The notes under the pieces are model-generated. The model was not told the DNA's origin, made no database searches, and saw nothing but the letters and a program-made list of their open reading frames with translations. From Calycina herbarum (Eukaryota > Ascomycota > Leotiomycetes > Helotiales > Pezizellaceae): a DNA stretch of 64,000 nt. Below, in pieces: positions 24,465 to 34,843 of this stretch. Numbering within the stretch: the first letter of the stretch is position 1; each line of letters opens with the position of its first letter. The stretch is from positions 434,001 through 498,000 of the forward strand of contig LLEY01000002.1 of NCBI GenBank assembly GCA_001414485.1, in the 5' to 3' direction. The translations under genes were made by a program, and so were the position numbers.

Positions 24465-25378
24465 TAGAGTATTCTATTAACTTTTCAACTAAGATATAGT
24501 TATTTTTCAAAGTTATAGCTGCTTATTACTTATATTCTCTTCTTAGTTTAATTTTATAATATTATTTATTTAGAGGATTAAGTATCTTATAGACTAGTAT
24601 AAAAAATATCGAGGGACGTAACTGTCTTTCGCTATAAATTATTAACGCGCTAAATATATATAGTTATATAATCTTAGTATATCGAAATTCTATATATAAT
24701 ATAGAGAAATCTAATTTTATATCCTTTTTATTCGTATTTTTTTTAAATATTCTTCTTATATAATTATACTCTTTAAAATACTCCTAGCTAAGCTAGGCTT
24801 CTAAGAGCTCTAATCTCTTAGAAACTTTCTTCTAGAAATCGCGAGTTTCTAAGGAAAAGCTCTTAAGAGACGTTGTCTCTTAAGAGCTATAACGTCCTAG
24901 AATTATAGTCCTAGGTTCCCTAGGTTCCTATATTCCCTGTTCTAAGATAATTATCCTAGGAACTAGGAGATCCTAGGCGATAATAGTAATTAGAAGAAGG
25001 CTTCTAGGAACCCGTAGCTTCTAAGATAGTATTACGCCTAAGATAAAGCTTCTAAGAGAGTACGACTTCTAGGAAAATACTTCTAAGTCTTTATATCTTC
25101 TAAGAGAAAAAAATAACAGTCTAAATCCGATCACGTGTATACTTGAAAGCTAATCTCTCTTATTATAATAATAGTAATCGCTCTGCTATATTATTAACTT
25201 AGAGATACTATAGTTTTATAGTATTAGTAGGAGCGTCTAAGTAATAACAGGTTGTTAAATTAGGTCGATTTACTTTATAAGGTTTATTATATATATATAT
25301 ATAGCTAAACTTCGCTTAAGGAAAGAAAGATTTCAACCTAGTCTCTGTTTTTTTCTATTTAAGTTTCTATTAAAGAGA
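24465..25378. other. RIP-degraded DNA rich in CTTCTAAG-like words
   Basis: No gene recognised. Around 24790-25100 the words CTTCTAAG/CTCTTAGAAG recur many times in both orientations (for example CTCTTAAGAG palindromes near 24865-24885), suggesting an old, scrambled low-complexity repeat. Confidence 0.45.
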
Positions 25379-25536
25379 TGTCTAAGACTAGCGCTATTGT
25401 CGAAGTTCGAGATTATTAGTAAGAGATAAAGTCTAGAGCCGATGTTCTAGCTTAATCTAAGCATAGGTTCGTAGATTACTAATCTAACAAAGGAACCAGA
25501 TCGCTCTACGAAAGAGAAGAGAATAATTCAGGCTAA
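25379..25536 (+). pseudogene. Short unidentified coding relic
   Basis: From ATG 25379 a frame reads MSKTSAIVEVRDY and onward to a TAA near 25534. It is broken only at codons that RIP would create from CAG, CAA or CGA. About 50 residues, hydrophilic, no recognised domain. It may be the first exon of a lost gene. Confidence 0.3.
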
Positions 25537-25790
25537 TTTCTACTAGTCTCTACTTTTTCGAAAATCCGTTTTAAAAACTCGTTAGATATCTCTTAACTAG
25601 TAGATTTCTACTAGTAGTACTAGTCTTTTTCGAAAACCTGTCTAGATGTCCTCTAACTAGTAGATTTCTACTAGTAGATTTTTACTAGTCTTTACCTTTT
25701 TCGAAAATCCGTTTTAAAAACCTATTAGCTCTAACTAGTAGATTTCTACTAGTAGATTTCTACTAGTCTTTACCTTTTTTAAAAATCTAG
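25537..25790. repeat. Hairpin-containing minisatellite, about 3.5 units
   Basis: Units of roughly 60-85 bp combine a perfect hairpin (CTAGTAG-ATTT-CTACTAG), sometimes doubled, with CTTTTTCGAAAA and a GTTTTAAAAAC-like tail. Hairpin starts near 25600, 25662 and 25737; CTTTTTCGAAAA near 25552, 25626 and 25708. No coding frame is kept. Confidence 0.75.
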
Positions 25791-25824
25791 AAGAGTATCG
25801 TACACCTTCTACCCCCTGTCTTTT

Positions 25825-26372
25825 AGCCCCTACTTAGTTATTATTCGACTACGCTTAATAGATAGTAATATAAACAAAATTCAGCTCTCTAATACAGGCG
25901 CTTAGTCTCTCGGATTTAAGCTCTTAGAGAAAGCCTGTTTTAGATAATCTATATCTTAATAACTCTACTTATTTTTAGAGAGTAGCCGATTTTAGCTCTC
26001 TTATATAGAGAAGCCTCTACCGAAAGACCTTTTAATAGTTTAGACTCTCTCTAATTCAATTATTTATATTTTAGTATAATAGCTAGTATACTTTTAATAG
26101 CCTATACGTTTTAGATAAGTACTACTATAATAAAAAGCAGTAGAAAATATAACTAAAAGAATTTAAAGAATCTTAAATTAAAGTATTAAATCCTATCTAT
26201 CTTACGCTCTACTCTAGCTATCCTAGTAGCTTTTAATAATAATTTCTTAAGAGTCGTCTTTAAGAAGAGAGAACTCTCGTTTCTAAACCCTGCTTAGTCC
26301 TTCGACAGCGCTTAATAGACAGTGATATAAATAAAATTCAGCTCTCTAACGCGGGCGCTTAATAAGCAGTAG
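25825..26372 (+). repeat. Pair of ~85-bp direct repeats
   Basis: 25825-25905 and 26286-26372 share a CGCTTAATAGAYAGTRATAT core followed by AAAATTCAGCTCTCTAA and GGCGCTTA. Differences are mainly C/T and G/A, the RIP type. The spacing is about 460 bp. The stretch between holds no recognisable gene. They may be remnants of LTRs or of a tandem duplication. Confidence 0.6.
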
Positions 26373-26520
26373 GATTAAAATAGAAATAAGATAAAGCAAG
26401 GTTGCTTACCTACTCTCGGTTTCTAGTATTCCTGTCTAACTATATAGATATAAAATATATATAAAAGTAATAATATTATTCTAAAAGTGTTCTAACCTCT
26501 TAAGTTAACTATAGCTAGCA

Positions 26521-26870
26521 ATCCTAAAAGAAAAAGCGAGAGATTAAGCAGATAAAAAGAAACCTTAATTAAGAAAGTATATAAGATAGTATTCTTCTAC
26601 GACGTTGATATAGTATTAGTCTTACGTATTCGTAAAACAGGCAAGCTTATTACGTACAACTCTATCGATCTTAAGTCGTAGCCACCTTTAAAAGAGTAAA
26701 TCGTAAGTATATAATTATCTATTATAGATGCCTATACTAAAAGATAGCTAGAAATCTCACTACCTGCTCCCGGTAAACTTACGATTATAAGATATCAAAG
26801 CTAAGTATAGAAAGCCTTTAATAAAAACTTCAAAGCTTGTAGTTAGAAGAAGAAGAACTAGTAAAGCACC
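26521..26870 (+). pseudogene. MADS-box-like (SRF-type) gene relic
   Basis: One frame, interrupted by RIP-type stops only, reads KRKSERLSR, then KETLIKKVYKIVFF-YDVDIVLVL, then RIRKTGKLITYNSIDLKS and a PP-containing tail. The order K..L.KK..E....D...L......GK...Y.S follows the MADS-box, including the basic DNA-contacting helix and the first strand. It fits the short, divergent MADS-like proteins that are abundant in some fungi. Upstream of 26521 no ATG is certain. Dead in this copy. Confidence 0.5.
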
Positions 26871-27480
26871 TGATAAGAACGAAGAGGTGCTTGGTATTAC
26901 AGAGTTAGAGGAACTAGGGGTAGGGATAGATCACGTGTAGCACGGCATATACGGGCTACGCGACTCCTGTATTAAATCTATATAGCAGTATAACGTCTGT
27001 CTCTACGTCCTAAGACGCCCTCTATAACGAGACGAATCCATAGTTTTAGAATCATAATTTTTTTCTCGGCAAGTCTACAAAGTTGTTATTTATATATTAC
27101 TTTCTTTGGCTATTTGTCCCTTAGGAGACCACTTAGCAACAAAAAAAGAGTGTGGTTGATTATACTGTCGATCGTTTCTCTCACGCTACTAATCGCCGCT
27201 TCCGCTGTTCTCCCCTGTTTAATCGTAACGTTCAAAGTCTTTTCAAAATTCGGAGCACTTAAGGAAATGTCCTATTACGAAATAATATAGCCCCAAAATT
27301 TAAAGACACTGAGAGAGGGAAAGAATGTAGTTCGGGAGTTACGCCGGTGGGACGAGAGAGTCCACATGTTTCAGTGCTTAGTAATGTAAATTAGCCGAGA
27401 TACAATTTACTATATTCACGTCTGGGCTCGCTATATCTTACTGAACCACGATTCCAAGGCATCATCACGTGAGTGGCGTC
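26871..27480. other. Start of the second unmutated island
   Basis: Base composition becomes normal from about 26880. 26989-27038 matches 35260-35310 in reverse orientation, 27064-27129 matches 5581-5646, and a CACGTG lies near 26933. No gene is visible. Confidence 0.5.
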
Positions 27481-27489
27481 GTAGCATGT

Positions 27490-29002
27490 TTCTCGAACAT
27501 TCCGCAAAGCTCCTGGTTATAACTGGGCAAAGGCTCTAGAAAAACGCTATCTAATACTACTAGCACGGAGAGTCAAGGCGTTAGACTGGAACCATCACGA
27601 GAAAAACATCTATGGGAAGATCACGCACTGGTTTGAGGTGATAAAAGATGTATTACAAGATCCGGTTATCCTGGCTGAGAATGTGTATAATATAGACGAG
27701 ACTGGAGTGATGCTATCTATGCCAGGCTCTGTTAAAGTCCTTGTAAGTAAGCACGACATGCGAGATTATAGAGGTGTGCGAGTCAAGCGCACAACCGTGA
27801 CTGCGATCGAATACATTAGTAGTAACGGAAGATATCTGAATCCTCTGATTATCTGGCCAGCGAGTACCCATCGAAGTAATTAGACGACGTTCCCGACCCC
27901 TAGATGGCAGTATGCGTTCTCTGACTCTGGATATACCGACTCTAAGATCAGCTTAGAGTGGCTTAAGCGTATATTTGATCCCGAAACCAAGGAATGAGCT
28001 AATACAAAACCACGCGTCTTGATCTGCGACGGCTTTGGAACGCACGAGACCCTCGAAATCTTAGGGTTCTGTTTCGAGAACAATATTCTTCTATGTCGTC
28101 TCCCCTCCCACACCTCCCACAAACTCCAGCCTTGTGATGTAGCAGCGTTTGCTCCACTCAAGGCAGCCTATCGTAACCAGGTTGATCGACTCGAGTAAGG
28201 AGGTGTAAATACGATCGGCAAGGAGCACTTCACCTCTCTGTATAGCCCCGCAAGGGAAAAAGCGTTCACGCTAAAAAACATCAAAGCCGGCTTCGCTGCA
28301 AGTGGTTTGTTCCTATTTAATCTAGATAGGGTGCTCAGAAGTATGCCCGCCCCTCCAGCTGAACCAGCAATTCCTGGAGCCGATGAGGTAAAGGTAGGGT
28401 CTTGTCGGCAAGACGTAGAACCGCAAACGCCTATAACGCCGGTATCAGCAGAGGCTTTTATGTTATTACAGAACCTGATTATCCAACAGGATGCTTATGC
28501 CCTTGATGAAACGAGGAAACAGAACCTAGCCAGGCACTTACAGAAATGTACCAAAGCTTTTCAGAAATCCTCTGCTCTAGACATCCTACAAGAGGACCGG
28601 ATTCAATTCCTAACCACAATTAACAACGAAGCCAAGGTTCGACGATCGACGAAATCGTTTGTGCTAGGAAAGGCGAAGGTTATAAGGTATAAGGACCTTG
28701 AGGAAGCACGAGCAAAGCGTGTCGTAAAAGATTCTGCCCAAGCAGCTAAAGGCAAGGGAAAACGCGGTCGAAAGAGCAAGAGCAGTCCGCCTAAGGCAGA
28801 GGAAGACACTGTAGACACGGCGAGACGTGGGCGGAAGCGTAAGAGTGTAGAACTTGAGGCGCCAGAGCTAACAAACAAGGTGGCGCGGATGAGCAATGCC
28901 CCCAAGCCAGCGAGTGCCTTGGTGATGCAGGCTAGTAGAACACAGATTGATGATAAGATTGCGCTAGAACCGTGGGGAGCTCCAACGGCGCAGATGTATT
29001 AG
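27490..29002 (+). pseudogene. Pogo-type DDE transposase, truncated and with three stops, little RIP
   Basis: A single frame runs from about 27490 to the TAG stop before 29003. It starts inside the CENP-B-like helix-turn-helix end (KALDWNHHEKNIY near 27580). The DDE_1 core has the first catalytic motif YNIDETGVMLS near 27690, ICDGFGTHETLE near 28020 and LPSHTSHKLQPCDVAAFAPL near 28100. A Lys/Arg-rich C-terminus follows (GKGKRGRKSKS, RRGRKRKS). In-frame stops at 27881-27883 (TAG), near 27995 (TGA for Trp) and near 28197 (TAA), plus loss of the N-terminal DNA-binding part, make it non-functional. The 231 residues after the last stop are open but would lack the catalytic core. It belongs to another pogo branch than the Fot1 copies. 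Confidence 0.88.
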
Positions 29003-30003
29003 TAGAGGCTGTGGAAGGTGACTTGGATTGGTTGGAGGTAGGCTCGCTAGCGATATAGCACTAATTGCTCCCAGCCTGCTTCCCGACACATGTTATATGT
29101 ATTTTAACGTTTATAAAATGATTACAGAATTGGTCGTGGAAAGCCGAACAGTTAGACCACATCTGTAATTTGTTGACCGTGATAATCGTAGGTGGTGAAC
29201 TTGGAAGAACGTTACGGAAGCTTATAACTTGCGACGACTCTGTGCTTGCAGATGAACAATCATCCTCGTCGGAAATCCAATGCCGGTCTATGTAGTACGC
29301 AGTGAGCTGCTTCTCTACGTAGGATACGCAGCTCCGTAAGAGGTCGAAGCCGATGGTTCTGCAAAGGTCTTGTGCTTTCCCCGTCTATATCTCATTGTTT
29401 AGAACATCTGCCCTATAACCCTGTGAGCATTGTACTTATGACAGGATACCGCGCTCCTCGATCAAGCCTCGTAAATGCTTTGATTTCCTCCCTGGGTCCG
29501 ATCTTATACCCCGTGCCTATGGAAATTGAGGCAGAAGGGGCACTCGACTTGGAGAGTGCTCGCAGACCAACAGAGCACTAATGCTGTCGGAAGAGCTTCT
29601 ATTAGCGATATAATTTGTACGTGGTAGAGGGGGCGGACGTAGAAGCCGCTGTTTTGGTCGACTTATCGAGAGTGTTAGCATAATAGTGCAATTATGTCAC
29701 TGTCTAAGCTGCTGTTAGCATCTTCGCCTAAGTCATCACAGTCTTAGGTGCTGATACCATGCTCCTCTCGACAACCTTTCGACCCTCACAGACTCCGTCA
29801 TCGATAAGGTCATCGTGGAATTCGCTAGCAATTATGCAACAGGAGTCTCTTAGAGGCTAGGGCTAAAAACCAAAGAAGTTCGTCGTTCTACAGTACTCTC
29901 CGTAGGCAGAGCGCAAAACTGTTTGAGAAAGATGATTCGGAAAAGCTGTAAGTGGAAGAGCTGATTTTGTTGGTTACGCACCGGGCCACTTTTTGCTCTA
30001 GTC
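29003..30003. other. Unmutated region without recognised gene
   Basis: Normal composition; several short open frames without ATG or with stops, none resembling a known family. Could include the 3' end of the pogo element and decayed host sequence. Confidence 0.4.
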
Positions 30004-30077
30004 AGAGGATGTCGGCACACGAAAATTTCCCGGCAGGGTACGCGCAGCCACAAGCGCCGCAGCCATAGATTTTATTA
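30004..30077 (+). repeat. 74-bp direct repeat upstream of the NLR gene
   Basis: Matches 34770-34843 over 74 bp without gaps, with about ten substitutions. Shared segments include TCGGCACACG, TTCCCGGCAGG and the end AGATTTTATTA. The two copies bracket the NLR gene and its duplicated 5' flank, 4.77 kb apart. Confidence 0.8.
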
Positions 30078-30790
30078 ACGTCTATGCCAGAAAAAATGAT
30101 CGGTATATACATTGACTTCAAGAATCTTAAAATCTATATATACCGCAATATCTCTTATTATTTTTAGTAAATTATATTCCGTGGCTACTTATGAATATCC
30201 TAAATACCTCTAACTGAAAAATGTACGTTCGCGTCGTCGCCTTATACTTAGTTTAGGAAGAGTCGTCTTCATTTACTATAGCTGTACTGCCGGGCTTATA
30301 CTATTTCTAAACTTATTAAAAGGTCTTAGCAAAGTTCTTTGACCTCCCTACTATGCGGGAGATCGGCAACAGCCTTGTGGCTGCTGTTGCGTGCAGATTC
30401 ATGAAAGATCGCTAACGTCTATCCCTACGTGCCGGAAAACCCTACGTGCTAGAAAAAATGACATGTACATTGACTTCAAGTATTTCAAAATCTACACATT
30501 GTAACATTACTTATTATTCTTTGTCAATTATATTGCGTAACCACTCTAGGGCACCCTAGATCCTTCCGACTGAAAAATCACGTTCGCGTCGTCGCCCTCG
30601 CGCCTGATTTACAAAGAGCCTCCTTTTATAATGGAATAAAATTCTTCTACCACAGCTGCACCACCGAGCTTATACTATCCTTAAAACTTATGAACAGGTG
30701 TTAGCCGAGCTTCAAGTCCTCACGAATACACAAGAGATCGTCAAGCGCCTTGGGGGCGGCTATAGCGTGCAGATTGATGCAAGATTGCCA
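30077..30790 (+). repeat. Tandem duplication of ~340-380 bp in the 5' flank of the NLR gene
   Basis: Unit A (30077-30412) and unit B (30413-30790) share TAACGTCTAT, TACATTGACTTCAAG, CTGAAAAATSTACGTTCGCG-like sequence, GCGTCGTCGCC, GCTTATACTAT and GCGTGCAGATT in the same order. Unit A carries more C-to-T type changes. A third, partial, reverse copy lies at about 35070-35140 (GAGCCTCCTTTTA and GCGTCGTCGC). Confidence 0.75.
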
Positions 30791-31289
30791 CGCGGGTTGG
30801 GACCTCGGATCGGAGCGAGTGACGATCTTGGACACCAGCACCGCACGTGCTTTGTCTACGCCAGACGCTCACTTATGTAATCACTGGCAAAAGCAATGGA
30901 GCTGTTGCCTGATTAAATTACTGCCTAAGATTCGAGGCTAGAGGTTCGAACTCCAAAGTTTAAAGGTAAATGCACGATCCTAGGTTTCTATCATCCAATC
31001 TCCAATTACTTCAGCTTTCTTTTCATCTATAAGATCAAATCAATCGAAAGCGGTTTCGATTATCATATTCCTATACCTTCCAGAATTCGAGATTACGCGG
31101 CTGGCCGGTCTTGCGCGCTTCTAGTCATGTACGACGATACTGTTGCCGCGAGGCTGCCGCCTAGTTGAGTGCGCTAGCCTTAACGCGACATCTTCTCCAA
31201 CCTTCTCCTCACTTCATATCGATACTATTTCGACGGCTCATCAGCCACAGAGAACCTTTCCTTCTGCGATCTTCGAATCTAGTCGAATA
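30791..31289 (+). promoter_or_regulatory. 5' flank and probable leader of the NLR gene
   Basis: No other gene fits here. A perfect 8-bp inverted repeat with a 4-base loop, AATCGAAA-GCGG-TTTCGATT, lies at 31042-31061, about 230 bp before the start codon. A pyrimidine-rich stretch (CTTCTCCAACCTTCTCCTC near 31191-31209) resembles fungal core promoters or 5' leaders. No clear TATA box seen. Confidence 0.35.
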
Positions 31290-34200
31290 ATGCGTCTACT
31301 ACAGTTCAACAACGATGGCGATTTCAGCCTAACCGAGTTCTTTGAAGACGATATCCCTGAGTATGCTATACTTTCACACAGATGGGAAGCGGAGGAGGTC
31401 ACTTTTAAAGATCTGATAGACGGCACGAGTAAAGGCAAGGCTGGCTACAGCAAGATACAGTTCTGCGGAGAACAGGCGAGGTGTGATGGATTAGAATACT
31501 TCTGGGTGGACACATGCTGCATCGATAAATCAAGCAGCGCCGAGCTCTCTGAAGCTATCAACTCGATGTTTCGCTGGTACCAGAAAGCGACTAGATGCTA
31601 TGTCTATTTGTCTGATGTTTCAATACGAAAGCGGAAAGCAAGCGATACGTCTGCCGAGTATACTTGGGAATCTGCTTTACGAGCAAGCAAATGGTTTACA
31701 CGAGGCTGGACCTTACAAGAACTCCTTGCTCCAAGATCAGTCGAATTCTTCTCCCAGGAACACAATCGACTAGGTGATAAGGGAACTCTAGAACGACAAA
31801 TTCACGAGATTACAGGAATCCCTACCACGGCGCTTCGAGAAAACCATCTCTCCCAATTCGACGTCGATGAACGATTATCATGGGCAAAATGTCGGCAAAC
31901 CACACGTGGGGAAGATAAGGCATATGCTCTATTTGGCATTTTCGATATCCAGATGCCACTTCTTTATGGTGAAGGAGAAGTTAAGGCGTCTCAGCGACTC
32001 CGGGAGGCAATCGACAAACCCTTGAAGGGTAAGTCCATTCCCTACAATTGATGCCTAACACATTTGATAAGTCTAGCACTAACTAGCAGTTCAGGCTCTG
32101 AGAAAGACCTACTTCGTCAGCTACCGTATGCTAATAAGGCGCCATTTAACGCATACGACCGCCAAGACGAACCTGCCTGCCTCCCTAACACGCGCGTCGA
32201 CCTTCTACAAGAAATATGTGACTGGGCCGATGGACAAGATGAGCGATGCATCTTCTGGCTGAACGGCCTAGCTGGGACGGGAAAGTCAACAATCTCCCGC
32301 ACTATCGCCCGCAGATATAGTGAGCAGAAGCGTCTTGGAGCCAGCTTCTTCTTCTCAAGGGGCGGCGGAGATGTGAGCCATGCCGGCAAATTCTTTACAA
32401 GTCTTGCTGTACAATTCGCAGATGCTGTACCATCTCTCCAAGCACATATTGGTGATGCTATGAGGGAGCGGAGCAGTATTGCGAATCTGTCTCTTTTAGA
32501 CCAGTGGCGCGAGCTTGTCATCCGTCCGTTAAAGTTAGTAAAGTCAGATCAGTCCTCATCTTCATCTTCTTATCTACTTGTTGTTGATGCCCTTGATGAG
32601 TGTGATAACGAATACCACATTCGCACAATTCTACAGCTTCTAGCTGAAGCTCGATCATTAACGACGGTGCGACTTCGAGTTTTTTTGACGAGCAGGCCTG
32701 AAATCCCCATCCGTCACAGAATACGCGATATCCCACAAGCCGAACACCAGGACTTTGTACTCCACGACATACAGCCATCGATTGTCGATCATGATATCTC
32801 CCTATTCCTAGAACACAACCTAGGGAAAATCAGGCAAGACTGGAATCTTGGAGCTGACTGGCCCGGCGGAGAAGTTCTAAGACAGCTGGTTGTCTATGCC
32901 AGTGGACTCTTCATCTGGGCGGCAACGACATGCCTGTTCATCCGCAAAGGGGGGCAATTTGCACGCAAGAGGCTGAATACAATTCTCAAGGGTAGTAGCA
33001 GTGCTGTTACTGCACCAGAGAAGCACCTTAATGAACTCTACCTTGCTGTCCTCAAGCACTCGATCTCCTCGGACTATTCGCAGGAAGAGAAAGAAGAGGC
33101 AAGAGATATGCTAAAGCAAACACTTGGAAGTGTAGTAGTGTTGCTCTCACCTCTTTCTACTTATGCGCTGAGCACGCTATTACAAGTTTCGAGGGAAGAA
33201 GTCGACTTGACATTTAATGACCTGCATGCAATCCTAGAGGTTCCAAACGACCAGACTCGCCAGCTCCGCCTACACCACCCTTCGTTTCGCGACTTCCTTC
33301 TTAACAAAGATCGATGTGGGAATTTCTGGGTAGATGAGAAGCAAGCACAGGGTACATTAGCTACTCGCTGCATAGAGCTGATGTCTAAGACACTCAAGAA
33401 AGACATATGTAAATTGCATGCTCCTGGGTATCAAGTCACTCAGGTCGAGAGCAGTCGTCTACAGCAATGCCTTCCGTCCGAAGTACAATACGCATGCCTC
33501 TACTGGGTCCAGCATCTGCAGAGGAGTGGTTCTCAGACTTACAATGCCGATGAAGCACACTGGTTTCTGCAAGAGCATCTACTACACTGGCTTGAGGCGC
33601 TTGGGTGGATGGGCAAGACCTCAGAGGGGATTCAAGCAATTTTATCCTTAGAAGTGCTTGTTTCGGTAAGGATTCTCTTTTAATATAATAAGTCGCCTAA
33701 CTAATTATTTCTCAGGCAGGTGACAGTTCTAATATACGCTCCTTTATTAATGATGCAAAACGATTTGCCCTATATAGCCAGTCGGTGATTGAAAAAGCAC
33801 CCCTTCAACTATACTGTTCAGCTATCATCTTTGCCCCAGAGAATAGTATAGTTAAGAGACAGTTTAAAAAAGAGATCCTACCATTGATTCAAATGAAGTC
33901 AAAAGTGAGACCAGGTTGGAGCGCGACGCTGCAGACGCTCGAGGGCCACTCCGACAACGTCAACTCCGTGGCCTTCTCGCCAGATGGCAAGGTGGTGGCT
34001 TCAGGCTCGTTCGACCGCACAGTGCGGCTCTGGGACGCCAGCACAGGCACGCCGCTGCAGACGCTCGAGGGCCACTCCGGCATCGTCAACTCCGTGGCCT
34101 TCTCGCCAGATGGCAAGGTGGTGGCCTCAGGCTCGTTCGACCGCACAGTGCGGCTCTGGGACGCCAGCACAGGCACGCCGCTGCAGACGCTCGAGGGCCA

Positions 34201-34402
34201 CTCCCACAACGTCTACTCCGTGGCCTTCTCGTTACATAGCCTTACAGTTTTAGATAATTGGGTAATGAAGGACAAGGAAAACATTCTTTGGCTTCCTCCA
34301 GATTATCGTCTAGTATCTGTAGCTGTATGGAATGAAACAATTGTTATAGGACATTCGTCAGGGGGTATTTCTATTCTTCAACTTGAAAAAAGTCAAAAAT
34401 AA
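31290..34402 (+). CDS. HET-NACHT-WD40 (HNWD) NLR-type protein, three exons
   Basis: Exons 31290-32028, 32095-33665 and 33716-34402 join in frame to 998 codons plus stop. HET domain: YAILSHRW at residues 25-32, YFWVDTCCIDKSS, RGWTLQELLAPRSVEF, then GEDKAYALFGIF. NACHT: Walker A GLAGTGKST near 303-311, Walker B LLVVDALDECD near 406-416, then VFLTSRPE. A helical linker follows. The C-terminus has WD40 units of 42 residues (two complete, one broken) and a terminal LPPDYR-containing segment ending at TAA. The start ATG 31290 matches the MRLL start usual in the family; no upstream in-frame ATG exists. Relatives (HET-E, HET-D, HET-R of Podospora) act in the cytoplasm as incompatibility and non-self receptors: NACHT is a nucleotide-controlled oligomerisation switch, HET triggers cell death, WD40 is the sensor. 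With so few WD units a complete propeller cannot form, so it may be unreactive. No frameshift or stop found. Confidence 0.9.
32029..32094 (+). other. Intron 1 of the NLR gene
   Basis: GTAAGT donor at 32029, CACTAAC branch site near 32078-32083, TTCAG acceptor ending 32094; 66 nt, phase 1. It contains an in-frame TGA at 32049, so splicing is required to join HET and NACHT. Confidence 0.85.
33666..33715 (+). other. Intron 2 of the NLR gene
   Basis: GTAAGG donor at 33666, CCTAACTAA branch region near 33697, TTTCTCAG acceptor ending 33715; 50 nt, phase 0. It separates the NACHT-linker exon from the WD40 exon and changes the genomic reading frame. Confidence 0.85.
33929..34231 (+). repeat. 126-bp WD40 tandem repeats within the NLR gene
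   Basis: Units begin at 33929, 34055 and 34181, each exactly 42 codons; the third stops after about 51 bp. Units 1 and 2 differ at three of 126 bases: two neighbouring codons change amino acid (DN to GI) and one change is silent. Unit 3 has H at the first of these codons and Y two codons after the second. The high G+C content and near identity contrast with the rest of the exon. Confidence 0.93.
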
Positions 34403-34769
34403 TATATAAAGAAATATCTTAGATAGTTTTTGTCTCATTCTGCTTTATAATTATATTATATTTATTTAATAACTTTGATAAAGAGAGGTCTAGGGAAGCT
34501 GTTTCTAATATACTATTCTTAAGGCTAATAAAATCTATCTTTGTAATTAAGTAATACAACTTGGAATATTCTAGAAGCTTCTGCTATAGATGGAAACGTC
34601 CTTCTACGCTTACTAAGCGACCGCTATGTAATCAATGACGTATCGTTTCCAGAGCTAAGCTATTTGCAGATTATTTTTAATCACCGAGTGGGTCTACGTG
34701 TGTACAAAGTTTGAGATACGTAAAGTCAAAGTACCTATTAATTTTTCCGGCAGAGAGGGAGTAAAACGT
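34403..34769. other. 3' flank of the NLR gene
   Basis: A/T-rich, with ATTATATTATATTTATTTAAT near 34450 as a possible polyadenylation region. No gene seen. Confidence 0.4.
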
Positions 34770-34843
34770 AGAGGATTTCGGCACACGGGAACTTCCCGGC
34801 AGGATACGCTCAACCATAAGCGTCGCAGCCACAGATTTTATTA
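34770..34843 (+). repeat. 74-bp direct repeat downstream of the NLR gene
   Basis: Second copy of 30004-30077, same orientation, no gaps. Confidence 0.8.

Noticed and set aside
28603..28905. 100-codon minus-strand frame
   Set aside because: Mirror of the Lys/Arg-rich C-terminus of the pogo transposase; low-complexity coding sequence often opens the opposite strand.
29372..29581. 69-codon frame
   Set aside because: No ATG at its start and no resemblance to any family.
30930..30965. GGTTCGAACTCC, like a tRNA T-loop
   Set aside because: The T stem pairs over only about three bases and no acceptor, D or anticodon arms can be built from the upstream 70 bases.
32117..33639. Several minus-strand frames of 60-134 codons
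   Set aside because: They are antisense to the NACHT exon and have no features of their own.
33889..34253. Long frames on both strands over the WD40 units
   Set aside because: Expected in G+C-rich, nearly identical 126-bp repeats; the HNWD frame explains the sequence.
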